The notes: generated by a model not told the origin, from the sequence alone. 64,000 bases of DNA from Peribacillus frigoritolerans_B (GCF_044762665.1 NZ_JBIWES010000006.1:1-64000); one strand, 5' to 3'. Shown: positions 44,848 to 54,016, numbered from the stretch's first letter. Numbers and translations: made by a program.

Positions 44848-44861
44848 CGAACGTTTGTTCT
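44848..44861 (+). promoter_or_regulatory. LexA (DinR) box candidate upstream of the subtilisin gene
   Basis: CGAACGTTTGTTCT matches CGAAC-N4-GTTCG with a single mismatch at the end and runs straight into TATAAT (44861-44866), a good -10 element. The 45079 protease gene is the first gene downstream, 218 bases away. I see no other promoter of equal quality, though TATATA at 44960 is possible. The remaining 200-base leader shows no known RNA motif. Confidence 0.5.
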
Positions 44862-45078
44862 ATAATAAGAGTACCAGATAATTACTCAAAAAGAAATAAA
44901 AAGTAGTCATTTAGACGGAATTTTCCGAAAACTTCTTTTTTATTTTCATAAATCTGGTATATATAAGAGAGAAGAGTTTTTTGATCTCATCTCTTTCAAC
45001 GGTAGACGGCAACCAGACGGGATAAAAATCCTTACACTGATGGCAGTTTAACTTTTGAACGAAGGAAGGGGTAATCAA

Positions 45079-46077
45079 ATGACAAGGGAAAAAAGATTAA
45101 TACCTTACAAAGTTCTTGAAGTAATGGAAACGGTGAAAGAGAAGGTTCCTGAGGGTGTCGAGCTTGTGAAAGCACCGGCAATTTGGGAAAAAAGCAATCA
45201 TGGTGAGGGCGTGGTAGTTGCCGTCATTGATACAGGCATTGACAAAGGGCATCCAGACCTCAAGGAAAGAATCATTGGCGGGAAGGATTTTACTAATACC
45301 GGGGATTATCAAGATGATAACGGACATGGGACACATGTTAGCGGTACGGTTGTGGCTGCCATTAATAATGCTGGTGTAGTGGGAGTGGCTCCGAAAGCAA
45401 GCATATTAGCGTTGAAGGCCCTAAATGGTCAAGGACAAGGCGACATAGATTGGATTAATGGGGCTCTAGAGTATGCAATCAATTGGCGGGGACCTAATGA
45501 AGAAAAGGTTTCGGTTATTTCACTTTCACTTGGCGGACCTCCGGATGAGACTGAACACAAACTCATTCAAAGGGCCCTTCAGAACGATATCCTTGTTGTT
45601 TGTGCAGCTGGAAATAGCGGTGATGGGCGTCATGAAACGGATGAATTGGATTATCCAGGAGCATATCCCGAGGTAGTGGAAGTGGGAGCTGTGGATTTAA
45701 GCAGAAATTTAGCGGATTTTTCAAATACGAATGATGAAATTGACTTGGTGGCTCCAGGGGTTGATATTCTCTCTACGTATCCAGGAAATAAATATGCCAG
45801 GTTGAGCGGAACGTCAATGGCTACTCCTCATGTAAGCGGTGCGGCAGCTCTCTTGAAAGTGATTGCTGAAAAGGAATTTGATCGCAATTTAACTGAAGCG
45901 GAATTATATGCACAGCTGGTGAAAAGTACGGAAGATCTGGGAATAAGCAAAAAAGCACAGGGAAATGGACTGCTTAACTTAACGATTACGGAACAAAGAG
46001 CTGAAAAATCGATTAAGATTACAATAGAATCAGAAAATCTTAAGTTACCGAGTAAATCAGTGGTCATGGAATATTAG
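45079..46077 (+). CDS. Intracellular serine protease (subtilisin, IspA-type)
   Basis: The 332-residue S8 protease lacks a signal peptide, so it acts in the cytoplasm. The N-terminus carries the LIPYKV motif that blocks the active site of ISPs until removed. The triad is in VAVIDTGIDKGHPDL (Asp), NGHGTHVSGTVVA (His) and LSGTSMATPHVSGAAALL (Ser), with the oxyanion Asn in CAAGNSGDGRH. ATG 45079 follows AAGGAAGGGG; the in-frame TTG 45055 is less likely. Related ISPs act in stationary-phase protein turnover. Confidence 0.93.
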   Translation: MTREKRLIPYKVLEVMETVKEKVPEGVELVKAPAIWEKSNHGEGVVVAVIDTGIDKGHPDLKERIIGGKDFTNTGDYQDDNGHGTHVSGTVVAAINNAGVVGVAPKASILALKALNGQGQGDIDWINGALEYAINWRGPNEEKVSVISLSLGGPPDETEHKLIQRALQNDILVVCAAGNSGDGRHETDELDYPGAYPEVVEVGAVDLSRNLADFSNTNDEIDLVAPGVDILSTYPGNKYARLSGTSMATPHVSGAAALLKVIAEKEFDRNLTEAELYAQLVKSTEDLGISKKAQGNGLLNLTITEQRAEKSIKITIESENLKLPSKSVVMEY

Positions 46078-46082
46078 AAGAG

Positions 46083-46122
46083 AAAAAAGGTGCCCCAAGA
46101 AATTTTTGGGGCACCTTCCATG
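46083..46122 (+). terminator. Bidirectional terminator between the protease gene and ycnI
   Basis: AAGGTGCCCCA pairs with TGGGGCACCTT around an 8-base loop. Both strands have A/T-rich flanks, so it can end both convergent genes. Confidence 0.88.
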
Positions 46123-46126
46123 ACGG

Positions 46127-46789
46127 TCATTTTTTAGTTTTCCTTAGAGCTGCAAAAAGCGCTACAATGGAAAGAATTAGTGAGATGACAGCAAGGGTGA
46201 TGATCAGCGTTTGATTGCTACCATCTTCTGTTGTTGCTGTATCCTTTAAATTGTTAGTAGTCGTGGAATCATTAGTGTCACCTTCATCTTCGTGACCATG
46301 GTCCGCAGGTTCTGCATCAGCCTTGGGCGCTACCGTAATTTCCGTTACAGAATGCGGTAGGTCTGAGCCTTCTTCCCCGCTCCATTCAACAATTTCACCA
46401 TCTTCGTAATATTGAAATGCATCCCAGGCAACTTTCGTTTCTTCTTTAGGATTTTGTGCTACGAAAGAGAATTGCTGGAACTGTCCAGCAGCTATCCCTT
46501 CATCAGTTGCTGCCCAAGTTACCGTTTTTACATGCCCATCTTTGTCACCTTCTGTCGTTACTTTCCATCCCGGTACAGGCTGATAGCTTTCAAAAGTAAC
46601 CCCTTCAGGTACTTTTATAGTCACCTTTGTAGTGGCAGTTTCCTTTTCTACGGGTACTTTAATTGTATAAGTTTCCCACGCTTCAGGTGCAGATGAACTA
46701 GGCTTGACTGTAACGTGAGCATATGCTGAACCGGAAAAAATGAATAATGCAGCAAATGTGAAAATAAGTAGCTTTGAAAAATTTTTCAT
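46127..46789 (-). CDS. ycnI: Copper-binding protein YcnI (DUF1775)
   Basis: The 220-residue protein has a signal peptide ending ...SGSAYA and a mature N-terminus starting HVTVKPSSSAPEAWETY; the exposed His binds copper in B. subtilis YcnI. The body has PGWKV and AGQFQQFSF typical of DUF1775. A linker rich in Asp, His and Thr leads to a C-terminal membrane helix (LIITLAVISLILSIVALFAAL). It is cotranscribed after ycnJ, 21 bases downstream. Confidence 0.93.
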   Translation of the reverse strand: MKNFSKLLIFTFAALFIFSGSAYAHVTVKPSSSAPEAWETYTIKVPVEKETATTKVTIKVPEGVTFESYQPVPGWKVTTEGDKDGHVKTVTWAATDEGIAAGQFQQFSFVAQNPKEETKVAWDAFQYYEDGEIVEWSGEEGSDLPHSVTEITVAPKADAEPADHGHEDEGDTNDSTTTNNLKDTATTEDGSNQTLIITLAVISLILSIVALFAALRKTKK

Positions 46790-46810
46790 TTGTATAAATC
46801 CCTCCTGTTA

Positions 46811-48442
46811 TCAATTCCCTATGAAAATTATAAAATCAGCATTGATTGATTCCAGGCTTTCAGTTAATCCGTGAACATGGATCTTCCACTTTCCTGGCAT
46901 GGTTAATATAGACTTTGATGTAAATGTACCTGTGTTTTTCTCCTTCATCTGCAGCTTTATTTCACCGCGTGGCGTATCCAATGGCTGCATAGTGATTGTA
47001 AGCTGCTCTATTTCAGCAATTGGCTTGCCTTCATTGGATAGATTTACTTGAATCAGGTTATCCCCGACTTCATTGGGAGTCACCATTAATGTAATCTCGT
47101 TATTTTGTTCAGTCCGTAACGTTTTTTCAATGGGACCGGGAGAAGACATGGCAGTTTGGACATTTGTCAATAAAGCTGCAACGAGAAGTATGGCGATTCC
47201 TAAACCAAACTCCATTCCCACACTATAACCAAGTTTTTTCGTTTGCTTTTTCCCACTGAGAAAATGAAAGCCTCCTAAAACGATCATGATCAACATGAGA
47301 CCGATTTTCGCTAGTAACAATTGGCCATATGTTGTGTTAAACATTGAATGGATAGTTGGTACATGCTGTAAACTGCTATATATCCCGCTAATGATCAGTA
47401 TGATTACAAACAGAAATGCCCATTTGGAAAACCTTTGAATGATCGACCAGTAAAATGTTTTCTTGTCTTCTTGGACTGCCTGCCGATCTGCAAGCCCAGG
47501 CAAAATTACCAATAAGGCCATAAGGCCGCCGAGCCACAAAGCCATGGACAATAAATGAAGGAAATCCATCAAAACGGCCAGAACCTGATTAGGAACGGTT
47601 GCTGTATGTCCAGTGAAAGCCTTACAAATCATCAAGCTGGCAATTATGATGAAAGAAATGATAGGCAGTGATTTATTCAAGGAGTTCTCGAGCATGAAAT
47701 AAATTACTAAAAATAGAAGGAGCAATATTAGAATTTCTATGATCCAGACCGTTCCAAAGTTTGTAGCATTCAATACTTCCTTTATATAACTTACTTTAAA
47801 TGCATCGGTCCAACCTACGCCAGCATCGATCGTAACTTTTAAAGGCAGACTGCAGAAGATGGAAAATGCTAAACCTGCATATGAAAGCCAAAGGTATAGA
47901 CGGGTTCTTCTGCTGGCTTCAAAAAGACGAGAATCCTTCATTAACGATAATCTGAAAAAAAGGATTCCGGTAAGGGCAGCGAAGCATATGTATTGAAGAC
48001 TTTGCAGTATAACGTTGATGGAATTCGGAAAACTTGCATTCACCTCGGAATTTTTTTGATCGGATAGGCCCGCCGAATCTCCGAATTGAAAGGGAATTGT
48101 TCCTTCAATGGGATGGCCATCACTCGAAACCACTCTCCATTTAATATAGTAAATCCCTTCATCGATAGCGCCCTTCCACTTAGCTTCCAGTACTTTTTCA
48201 CTTTGTTGCGAGATTGTACTGTCTTGAGTGTGGATTTTGTCTCCATCTTGGCTGAATACCTCAAGCGAATGAAAAGCTGGTTGAATATTCTCGCTGAATT
48301 GAATGCTGATCTTTTCAGGAAGAGTATCCATCGCTTCATTCGGGCTAGGATTAGAGCTGATTACTGTAGCATGACCGGAAGCCATTGCCGGGTATAAAAG
48401 CAAACTGAATAGGCTGACTACCAGCCATAAATATTTTTTCAT
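46811..48442 (-). CDS. ycnJ: Copper import protein YcnJ (CopC-CopD fusion)
   Basis: The 543-residue protein starts with a signal peptide (ending AMASG) followed by a CopC domain whose first residue would be the copper ligand His (HATVISSNPSPNEAM). A CopD-type membrane domain with about eight helices follows, and a C-terminal YtkA-like domain closes the chain. YcnJ of B. subtilis takes up copper when it is scarce. The start MKKYLWLVV (48442) is chosen by signal-peptide logic; a longer frame to 48484 has no better ribosome site. No ycnK repressor gene is adjacent. Confidence 0.9.
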   Translation of the reverse strand: MKKYLWLVVSLFSLLLYPAMASGHATVISSNPSPNEAMDTLPEKISIQFSENIQPAFHSLEVFSQDGDKIHTQDSTISQQSEKVLEAKWKGAIDEGIYYIKWRVVSSDGHPIEGTIPFQFGDSAGLSDQKNSEVNASFPNSINVILQSLQYICFAALTGILFFRLSLMKDSRLFEASRRTRLYLWLSYAGLAFSIFCSLPLKVTIDAGVGWTDAFKVSYIKEVLNATNFGTVWIIEILILLLLFLVIYFMLENSLNKSLPIISFIIIASLMICKAFTGHTATVPNQVLAVLMDFLHLLSMALWLGGLMALLVILPGLADRQAVQEDKKTFYWSIIQRFSKWAFLFVIILIISGIYSSLQHVPTIHSMFNTTYGQLLLAKIGLMLIMIVLGGFHFLSGKKQTKKLGYSVGMEFGLGIAILLVAALLTNVQTAMSSPGPIEKTLRTEQNNEITLMVTPNEVGDNLIQVNLSNEGKPIAEIEQLTITMQPLDTPRGEIKLQMKEKNTGTFTSKSILTMPGKWKIHVHGLTESLESINADFIIFIGN

Positions 48443-48733
48443 CTTGGTGTGCCATCGTCCTTTCATCAGATTATGTAAGCCCATTATAAAAGGAAAATGT
48501 GAAAAAACAGTGAAAATAATTTAGTTATCTAAAGGCAGTTTAAGAGGTTCGCTAGGTTTAGATTTGCCTTCCGCTCCAGTATAGCCATAAATAAGGGGTA
48601 GGGATTCCACTTTGCACAAAGTTGTTTACCAAATAGGCATCCTCCTGTTGGTATAAACTCCATTAAGAAATAATTAAGGTTCCTTTATTAATCTGTTCCT
48701 ATCATGTTTAAGGAAATATAGGGGGAATAGGTT
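48443..48733 (+). other. Divergent intergenic region of about 290 bases
   Basis: It should hold the ycnJ promoter on the minus strand and that of the cadherin-like gene on the plus strand. I see no clear RNA motif or gene. The possible -10 elements are weak. Confidence 0.35.
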
Positions 48734-50182
48734 TTGATAAAGATGGGATTAAAAGAAAAAAGTGTGAAGGTGATTTTGGTTGGTTCCCTTGTGGGGATGG
48801 GAACATCCACTTATATGTCAGCGGCAGAAGCTGCGGAAGGCACTTCTATCATTCTGGAAGAAGCACAAACGGTGAATAGTCTTTCAAAGTTAGAAATAGA
48901 GGGTATAGCACTGGATCAAAAATTTTCAGATGATGTACACAACTATAGTTCAGCAGTGGGGAATGATGTGGAAAAGATCACCTTGCTTGCAGCGAGCCCT
49001 AACGAGAATGCAGTTATTTACGTGAATGGTATTAAAATGACAGATGGTAAAGTGAAGGATTTAACTCTTCAAACTGGGATGAATACGTTCGAAATCACCG
49101 TCAGCGATGGGGAAAATGAAACCGTTGCCTATACTCTCAAGGTCGAAAAACATGAAAGTGATGATAACCATTTAACATCGATTGGATTATCAAAAGGCTC
49201 ATTAACATTCGATTCTAAAGTGACAGCTTATCATGCTTCAGTTGAAAATGAAGTCCAGTCCGTTAAGGTAACTCCGACATTGAGTGACAGTAAGGCAATT
49301 GTAAAGGTGAATGGAAAGGATGCAACCAGTGCAGGTGTGAAGGTTGCCCTTCCAGTCGGTAAGACAACGGTGAAGATAATCGTTACAGCAGAAAATGGAG
49401 ATGAAAAAATATATACACTCACGATTACACGGGCCGCAGCAAAGGAAACTGAATCGAAAGCTGTTCCTAAAGAGGGTGAAGTTCAAAAGGAGCCCTCAAC
49501 AGGAACGAGTAAAGCCCAACCTTCCTCAGATAAGGGGAATAAATCATCTTTAGCATCAGCAGGATCCTCCAATAATCAAAAATCAGGCGGTGGTGTCAGC
49601 CAAGCACCGAAAGCACAGCAAATTGAAAGTATTTCAACACAAAAAGTGAAAACGGATTCTGTTGAGAAAGTTACGTCAGCAGATTCTTTAAGCGAGGAAG
49701 GCAATGATGCACCAGTGTTGAACGGTCTGACGTTATCATCCGGAGTATGGAACAAATCTTTTGAATCTAATGAGCATACCTATCATATCAAGGTCGATAA
49801 TGATATTTCTTCAGTCGAAATGAATGCAGCGACAAATGCCAGCGGAGCAACGATTGAATACGACGGTAAGAGCAGTGAAAAAGTGAAAATCAAGGATAAA
49901 GCGAAAACGGCTATTTCCGTTACCGTTTCAAAGGATGGGGAGCGTCGTACTTACGTCCTTGTTTTCGAAAAGGATATGGATGTTGAAATGGATGTGGAAG
50001 AAACCGTGGATGATGTCAAAACAAAAGAAGTGGAAGTTGAGGCAAAGCAAACGAGTACAGCTGGCAAGGCGGATAGCGAAACATCCAATGATACAGGTGG
50101 CCAGGTTAATGGGAAACAACAGGTTGAGACCGTGTCATTCTTTAGGAATATAAAGGATTTCTTCACCTCCCTGTTTAAATAG
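48734..50182 (+). CDS. Secreted protein with three cadherin-like beta-sandwich repeats
   Basis: The 482-residue protein has an N-terminal signal region (GSLVGMGTSTYMSAAEAAEG). Three repeats of the bacterial cadherin-like beta-sandwich family follow at about residues 50-135, 140-230 and 325-410. Each begins LSKLEIEG, LTSIGLSKG or LNGLTLSSG and includes xYxxxVxNxVxxV. A low-complexity Ser/Lys/Gly/Gln linker separates repeats 2 and 3. The tail is acidic (DMDVEMDVEETVDD) and ends with amphipathic FFRNIKDFFTSLFK. I chose TTG 48734, eight bases after AGGGGGA; ATG 48743 is the alternative. Function is unknown, probably at the cell surface. Confidence 0.8.
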   Translation: MIKMGLKEKSVKVILVGSLVGMGTSTYMSAAEAAEGTSIILEEAQTVNSLSKLEIEGIALDQKFSDDVHNYSSAVGNDVEKITLLAASPNENAVIYVNGIKMTDGKVKDLTLQTGMNTFEITVSDGENETVAYTLKVEKHESDDNHLTSIGLSKGSLTFDSKVTAYHASVENEVQSVKVTPTLSDSKAIVKVNGKDATSAGVKVALPVGKTTVKIIVTAENGDEKIYTLTITRAAAKETESKAVPKEGEVQKEPSTGTSKAQPSSDKGNKSSLASAGSSNNQKSGGGVSQAPKAQQIESISTQKVKTDSVEKVTSADSLSEEGNDAPVLNGLTLSSGVWNKSFESNEHTYHIKVDNDISSVEMNAATNASGATIEYDGKSSEKVKIKDKAKTAISVTVSKDGERRTYVLVFEKDMDVEMDVEETVDDVKTKEVEVEAKQTSTAGKADSETSNDTGGQVNGKQQVETVSFFRNIKDFFTSLFK

Positions 50183-50199
50183 GATGGTTTTGAATCCTG

Positions 50200-50231
50200 C
50201 AAAAAAAGGACAAGGTTTAGGCTTGTCCTCG
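50200..50231 (-). terminator. Terminator of the PAS histidine kinase gene
   Basis: GGACAAGCCTAAACCTTGTCC on the minus strand is followed by a seven-T run. The plus strand has no T-run, so it mainly serves the minus-strand kinase gene. Confidence 0.8.
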
Positions 50232-50241
50232 AAATTCATAT

Positions 50242-51867
50242 TTAGATGGGCAAAATGATTTGGACCTCGGTTCCTTGGTTTAGTTCACTGTTAAAGCGGA
50301 CCTTTCCCCGATGCGCCTCAATGATTCGGCAACTGACTGTCAATCCTAATCCGGTTCCTTTTTCTTTTGAAGAATAGAAAGGCTCTCCAAGATGCTTTAA
50401 GCGGTTTTTTTCTATTCCGCTTCCATTATCTTTGATGGTGATGGAAAGGTTATTGTTCATACGTTCGAAATCAATCCAAATGTGATCGGCGGATGCCTCC
50501 ATGGAATTCTTGAGCATATTTATGAAAACTTGTTTTAATTGGTTTCCCTCACATAATAGAAGCGGTATTTCATTTTTGACAGATATTGATATTTGGGTGG
50601 GGTACGAGTCCGCCTCAGGTTTTAACAAGGTTTTGACATCATTCATCAGGTCGATGATTTGATGTTTGCTGAATGGAAGTTCCTGTGGTTTTGCCAGAAC
50701 GAGTAACTCGCTTACAATAAGATTGATCCGGTCCAATTCACTTAACATGATCGTATAGTATTGTTCATAGGGATGGTCGCTCTTTTTAAGCAGCTGGACG
50801 AAACCCTTTAAAGAAGTCAGCGGATTTCGTACTTCGTGGGCTACACTTGCGGCAAGTTCGCCGACTATCGATAATTTTTCGGTTCTTCTTAAGCGTGCTT
50901 CGGTTTCTCGAATTTGAGTGACTTCTTTAGCATAAGTAATGATACCGACTAAATCCTCGCCAACCATCATTGGGACAAACGTACAAGAAAGTAAGATGGA
51001 CTTCCCGTACTTCGTCAGGAATTCTATATCCTTCCCTTTTTTGATCCCCTTTTGGTTTTCCATGACATATTGGCATGATGTACGGATCAATTCCGCGTCT
51101 TCTGCTGAAAAGTTCAAATTAATGAATGAGGCGCCATGTATTTCTTCCTGTTGAAAGCCTGTTACCGTTTCAAACCTTGGATTCACGGTCGTGATCATTC
51201 CATTTAAATCAAGCATCAGCATCGGATAAGGGTTGTGTTCAAACAATGATTTATAGCGTTGTTCGCTATCGAATAATTGATTCTCCGCGACAACTCTTTC
51301 AGATATATCCCTGCCAATGACGACTAAGCCTTTACGTGAACCATCTTCATTGAACAGGGGAACTTTAATTGTATCAAAAGTCTTGTGATTGCCATCGGGA
51401 AGAGGGATGATTTCCTCACACCTTGTAATTTCCCCCTTTACCCACGTTTCTTCATCGGAATCTTCACAGTAGATCAAAGACTCTTTATAAAATTCGGAGT
51501 ATTCTGCGAGCTCACTGTCTCTTTTTCCCTTATAATCTACATGCTCCAATTGAAATAATTGCAGCCCGAAGGTATTGGATTCAAGCCATCGGCCATCCCC
51601 ATCCTTGAAGTTAACGAAATCCACCATTGAATTGATGAGTGTGCGCCGACGTTGTTCCGCTTCTTTTAATCGTTTGAATTCTTCCTTTTTAGCTAAATAA
51701 AGATATAAGATAAAGCCTATTGATAAAAGGAAAACGATGCCTTCAGCCCTTTGGAGTTGAATGAAGACCTCTTTATTATGGATATTTGTAATTAAAAAAT
51801 AGTCGAATACGACTAATGTAAGAATCCCGGATAGGATATATATTGCTAAGATGGAGCGTTTGGACAT
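50242..51867 (-). CDS. PAS domain sensor histidine kinase, orphan
   Basis: The 541-residue kinase has two N-terminal membrane helices (residues about 6-26 and 43-60) and two PAS domains (about 75-195 and 205-320). HisKA follows with VAHEVRNPLTSLKGF, then HATPase with NMLKNSMEA, DNGSGIEKN and GTGLGLTVS. No response regulator gene is adjacent. It resembles the Bacillus KinA-E sporulation kinases, which also are orphans feeding the phosphorelay; that link is inference. AGGGAGAAT precedes the ATG. Confidence 0.9.
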   Translation of the reverse strand: MSKRSILAIYILSGILTLVVFDYFLITNIHNKEVFIQLQRAEGIVFLLSIGFILYLYLAKKEEFKRLKEAEQRRRTLINSMVDFVNFKDGDGRWLESNTFGLQLFQLEHVDYKGKRDSELAEYSEFYKESLIYCEDSDEETWVKGEITRCEEIIPLPDGNHKTFDTIKVPLFNEDGSRKGLVVIGRDISERVVAENQLFDSEQRYKSLFEHNPYPMLMLDLNGMITTVNPRFETVTGFQQEEIHGASFINLNFSAEDAELIRTSCQYVMENQKGIKKGKDIEFLTKYGKSILLSCTFVPMMVGEDLVGIITYAKEVTQIRETEARLRRTEKLSIVGELAASVAHEVRNPLTSLKGFVQLLKKSDHPYEQYYTIMLSELDRINLIVSELLVLAKPQELPFSKHQIIDLMNDVKTLLKPEADSYPTQISISVKNEIPLLLCEGNQLKQVFINMLKNSMEASADHIWIDFERMNNNLSITIKDNGSGIEKNRLKHLGEPFYSSKEKGTGLGLTVSCRIIEAHRGKVRFNSELNQGTEVQIILPI

Positions 51868-51960
51868 GGAGATTCTCCCTGATTTTAAGACATTTCAAAG
51901 GTAAAATTACATACACATTTTAACAAACTATCGGTAAAAAATATATGCAGAATCCTAAAT

Positions 51961-51997
51961 AAAAAAACAGGGGCCAATGTGGTCACCTGTTTTTTCT
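51961..51997 (-). terminator. Terminator of the VTT-domain gene
   Basis: AAACAGGTGACC and the inverted GGCCCCTGTTTTTTT form a stem on the minus strand. It includes the stop codon of the upstream gene. Confidence 0.75.
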
Positions 51998-52639
51998 GAA
52001 TAAGGTTAGTTTCTTCTTCTTTTTTGCACGCTTATAGATAATGAAGAATAGTAAAAAGAGGAGTGCGAGAGCAGCTAGCGTATATTGGTTCATTTCAACA
52101 GATAGCAGTCCATAGGGAATCAGCGATAGGAAGAAAAAGTATATAAGGTTGCCAAGTGCCGTCGCTAATAAAAAGTCCTTGAAAGTGACGGTGCTGACTC
52201 CAGCTGCCAAGTTAATTAAGCTTGTTGGGATAAGCGGGAAAATCCTGCCTGTAAAAACGTACATGAAGCCATGCTCCACAGCAACTTTTTGCCATTTTTC
52301 TCCAATCCTCTTTAAGAGAAGCTCTTGAAACCAGTTTCTTGCTGCATAAAAAATGAATCCTGAGGCAACAACACTTGTAAACCAACTCCATAGATAGCCA
52401 TATATGAATCCGAATATCGTGACATTGATGGTCAGGAGCAAAATTAAGGGTATGATTGTAAAAGAATTTTGTACAAACATCAATACGAATGTCACAATAA
52501 ATGTAAGCCAAAGGTTTTCCTTCAATATACCAATAACAGAATCCAAATCACTTTTCCAAACCAAAGTGAACAACTCTGCATTAGAGTAAATAAATACTGC
52601 GATTATCAGTAGACCAATTATGGTCAGGACTTTTTTCAA
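51983..52639 (-). CDS. TVP38/TMEM64 family (VTT domain) membrane protein
   Basis: The 218-residue protein has about six hydrophobic helices and the VTT pattern FGFIYGYLWSWFTSVVASG, then FTGRIFPLIPTSLINLAAGV. The family includes bacterial DedA-like proteins implicated in lipid scrambling. The best start is TTG 52639 (MKKVLTIIG), five bases after GGTGGTGG; ATG 52657 is in frame but lacks a ribosome site. A terminator overlaps its stop. Confidence 0.82.
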   Translation of the reverse strand: MKKVLTIIGLLIIAVFIYSNAELFTLVWKSDLDSVIGILKENLWLTFIVTFVLMFVQNSFTIIPLILLLTINVTIFGFIYGYLWSWFTSVVASGFIFYAARNWFQELLLKRIGEKWQKVAVEHGFMYVFTGRIFPLIPTSLINLAAGVSTVTFKDFLLATALGNLIYFFFLSLIPYGLLSVEMNQYTLAALALLFLLFFIIYKRAKKKKKLTLFRKNR

Positions 52640-52691
52640 TGGGCCACCACCATTCATACTAATAGTTTATCATTTTCGAGTTCATTGGTGA

Positions 52692-52733
52692 AAAAAAAGA
52701 GCTGCCGCATCATGCAGACAGCTCTTTTCCATT
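52692..52733 (-). terminator. Terminator downstream of queT
   Basis: AAAAGAGCTG pairs with CAGCTCTTTT around a 13-base loop. On the minus strand it follows queT and carries a T-run. Confidence 0.82.
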
Positions 52734-52761
52734 ATAGTGGGTTAACGACGCGAAGATTCCT

Positions 52762-53247
52762 TTAAAGCCACTTTTCAAACTGAATTCTTTTGTTCATTGC
52801 ATAAATGATTGGCGCGCCAATCAGGAGGACAACGAACTCACCGACAGCCGTAGTCATCCAGCTTAGCCAGAATGGCAAGCCAAAGGCAAGGTTCAGTTCA
52901 ATTGCAATTAAAAACATTGTGAACGTGAAAAAGATAATCGTGGCGATCATCCGTCCTTGAATGCTTTTAATGAAACGAGAAACGAAGATGACAAGCAATA
53001 AGGCGAGCAGGGATTGCCCCACCCCAAAAATCAAATCATATGGCACCATCGGTGAAAAGAGCAGATTCGAAATGAAGACCCCGCCAACGATACCGTAGAT
53101 ATACTTTTTATTGAATACAATCAGATGATTCAACATTTCCGGGACACGAAATTGGAACATCTCAAAAGCTATTGGTTTAAACACCAATGAGACCGCCACA
53201 TACAGGGCAGCCAATAACCCGTTTATCACGAGTGTACGAACATTCAT
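52762..53247 (-). CDS. queT: Queuosine precursor transporter QueT
   Basis: The 161-residue integral membrane protein has about five helices and the QueT/ECF S-component pattern (NGLLAALYVAVSLVFKPIAF, QFRVPEMLNHLI, and LIFGVGQSLLALLL). It supplies a preQ1-type base for tRNA queuosine synthesis, probably with a shared ECF energising module. Its leader carries a preQ1-I riboswitch, which confirms the substrate class. The ATG follows the riboswitch expression platform, which contains the ribosome site. Confidence 0.93.
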   Translation of the reverse strand: MNVRTLVINGLLAALYVAVSLVFKPIAFEMFQFRVPEMLNHLIVFNKKYIYGIVGGVFISNLLFSPMVPYDLIFGVGQSLLALLLVIFVSRFIKSIQGRMIATIIFFTFTMFLIAIELNLAFGLPFWLSWMTTAVGEFVVLLIGAPIIYAMNKRIQFEKWL

Positions 53248-53256
53248 TTTACTCTC

Positions 53257-53296
53257 TCCCTAGTTTTTTATCGTGGGATGGTTACGAACCACGTGC
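53257..53296 (-). ncRNA. preQ1-I riboswitch
   Basis: Reading the minus strand, the P1 arm CGTGG opens GGTTCGTAACC, the other arm CCCACG follows, and the tail is ATAAAAAACTAGGGAG. The AAAAAACTA tail that folds back into the loop is the hallmark of preQ1-I. It includes the Shine-Dalgarno AGGGAG of queT, so preQ1 binding should hide the ribosome site and block translation. Confidence 0.88.
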
Positions 53297-53467
53297 AGGC
53301 GTTTACCCGATGATTAATAGTATCCCATGTAAGCTTGTTTCGTCAATTTGTAAAGAATGGTTTTAAATTATAAGTTTCCAAGCGGAAGAAGTCGCACAAT
53401 AGGATTTTGATTTATTGCAATGAAGGATGATATTATTTCAATATGTACTTTAAAGGAGTGAATATAA

Positions 53468-53989
53468 TTGTCGATCGAGAGTGTCAAAAGCCATTTTAAG
53501 CAATGGAATCGGGAAGGCGACGTAAAGGAGTTCGAAACATCGAGTGCTACGGTGATTGAGGCAGCGGAAACCATCGGTGTAATCCCAGCGCGGATTGCCA
53601 AGACTCTTTCCTTTAAAGGGGAAGGTGAACATGCAATTTTGGTTGTTGCCGCTGGGGACGCGAAAGTGGATAATAAGAAATTTCGTCAGGCGTTCGGTTT
53701 CAAGGCACGAATGCTTTCACCTGAAGAAGTGCTTGCACAGACCGGCCATGCAATCGGAGGAGTTTGCCCGTTTGGGCTGGCAAACGATTTAGCTGTTTTT
53801 CTTGATGTATCGATGAAGCGCTTTGAGTCATTGTTCCCGGCATGCGGCAGTACGAACTCTGCAATAGAACTTACACTCGCTGAATTATTTGAATATTCAG
53901 GTGCGAAGGAATGGGTCGATGTTTGTAAGGGTTGGGAAGAAAAGGCGAATGAGGAAACGGCGGTAGGCAATGCAGCTGATGTCATCTGA
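53468..53989 (+). CDS. ywhH: YbaK/EbsC-family aminoacyl-tRNA deacylase-like protein
   Basis: The 173-residue protein matches the YbaK/ProX editing fold: RIAKTLSFKGEG, VVAAGDAKVDNKKFR, and GHAIGGVCPFGLAND with the key GxxPF. It closely resembles B. subtilis YwhH. Such proteins hydrolyse mischarged Ala- or Cys-tRNA(Pro). The start is TTG 53468, eight bases after AAAGGAGTG. It is divergent from queT. Confidence 0.92.
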   Translation: MSIESVKSHFKQWNREGDVKEFETSSATVIEAAETIGVIPARIAKTLSFKGEGEHAILVVAAGDAKVDNKKFRQAFGFKARMLSPEEVLAQTGHAIGGVCPFGLANDLAVFLDVSMKRFESLFPACGSTNSAIELTLAELFEYSGAKEWVDVCKGWEEKANEETAVGNAADVI

Positions 53990-54016
53990 TGAATAGTTCC
54001 ATAAAGATTCACTGAA

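Noticed and set aside
44900..45070. Riboswitch in the subtilisin leader
   Set aside because: ACGGTAGACGGCAACC and neighbouring stems looked structured, but they match no riboswitch consensus I know.
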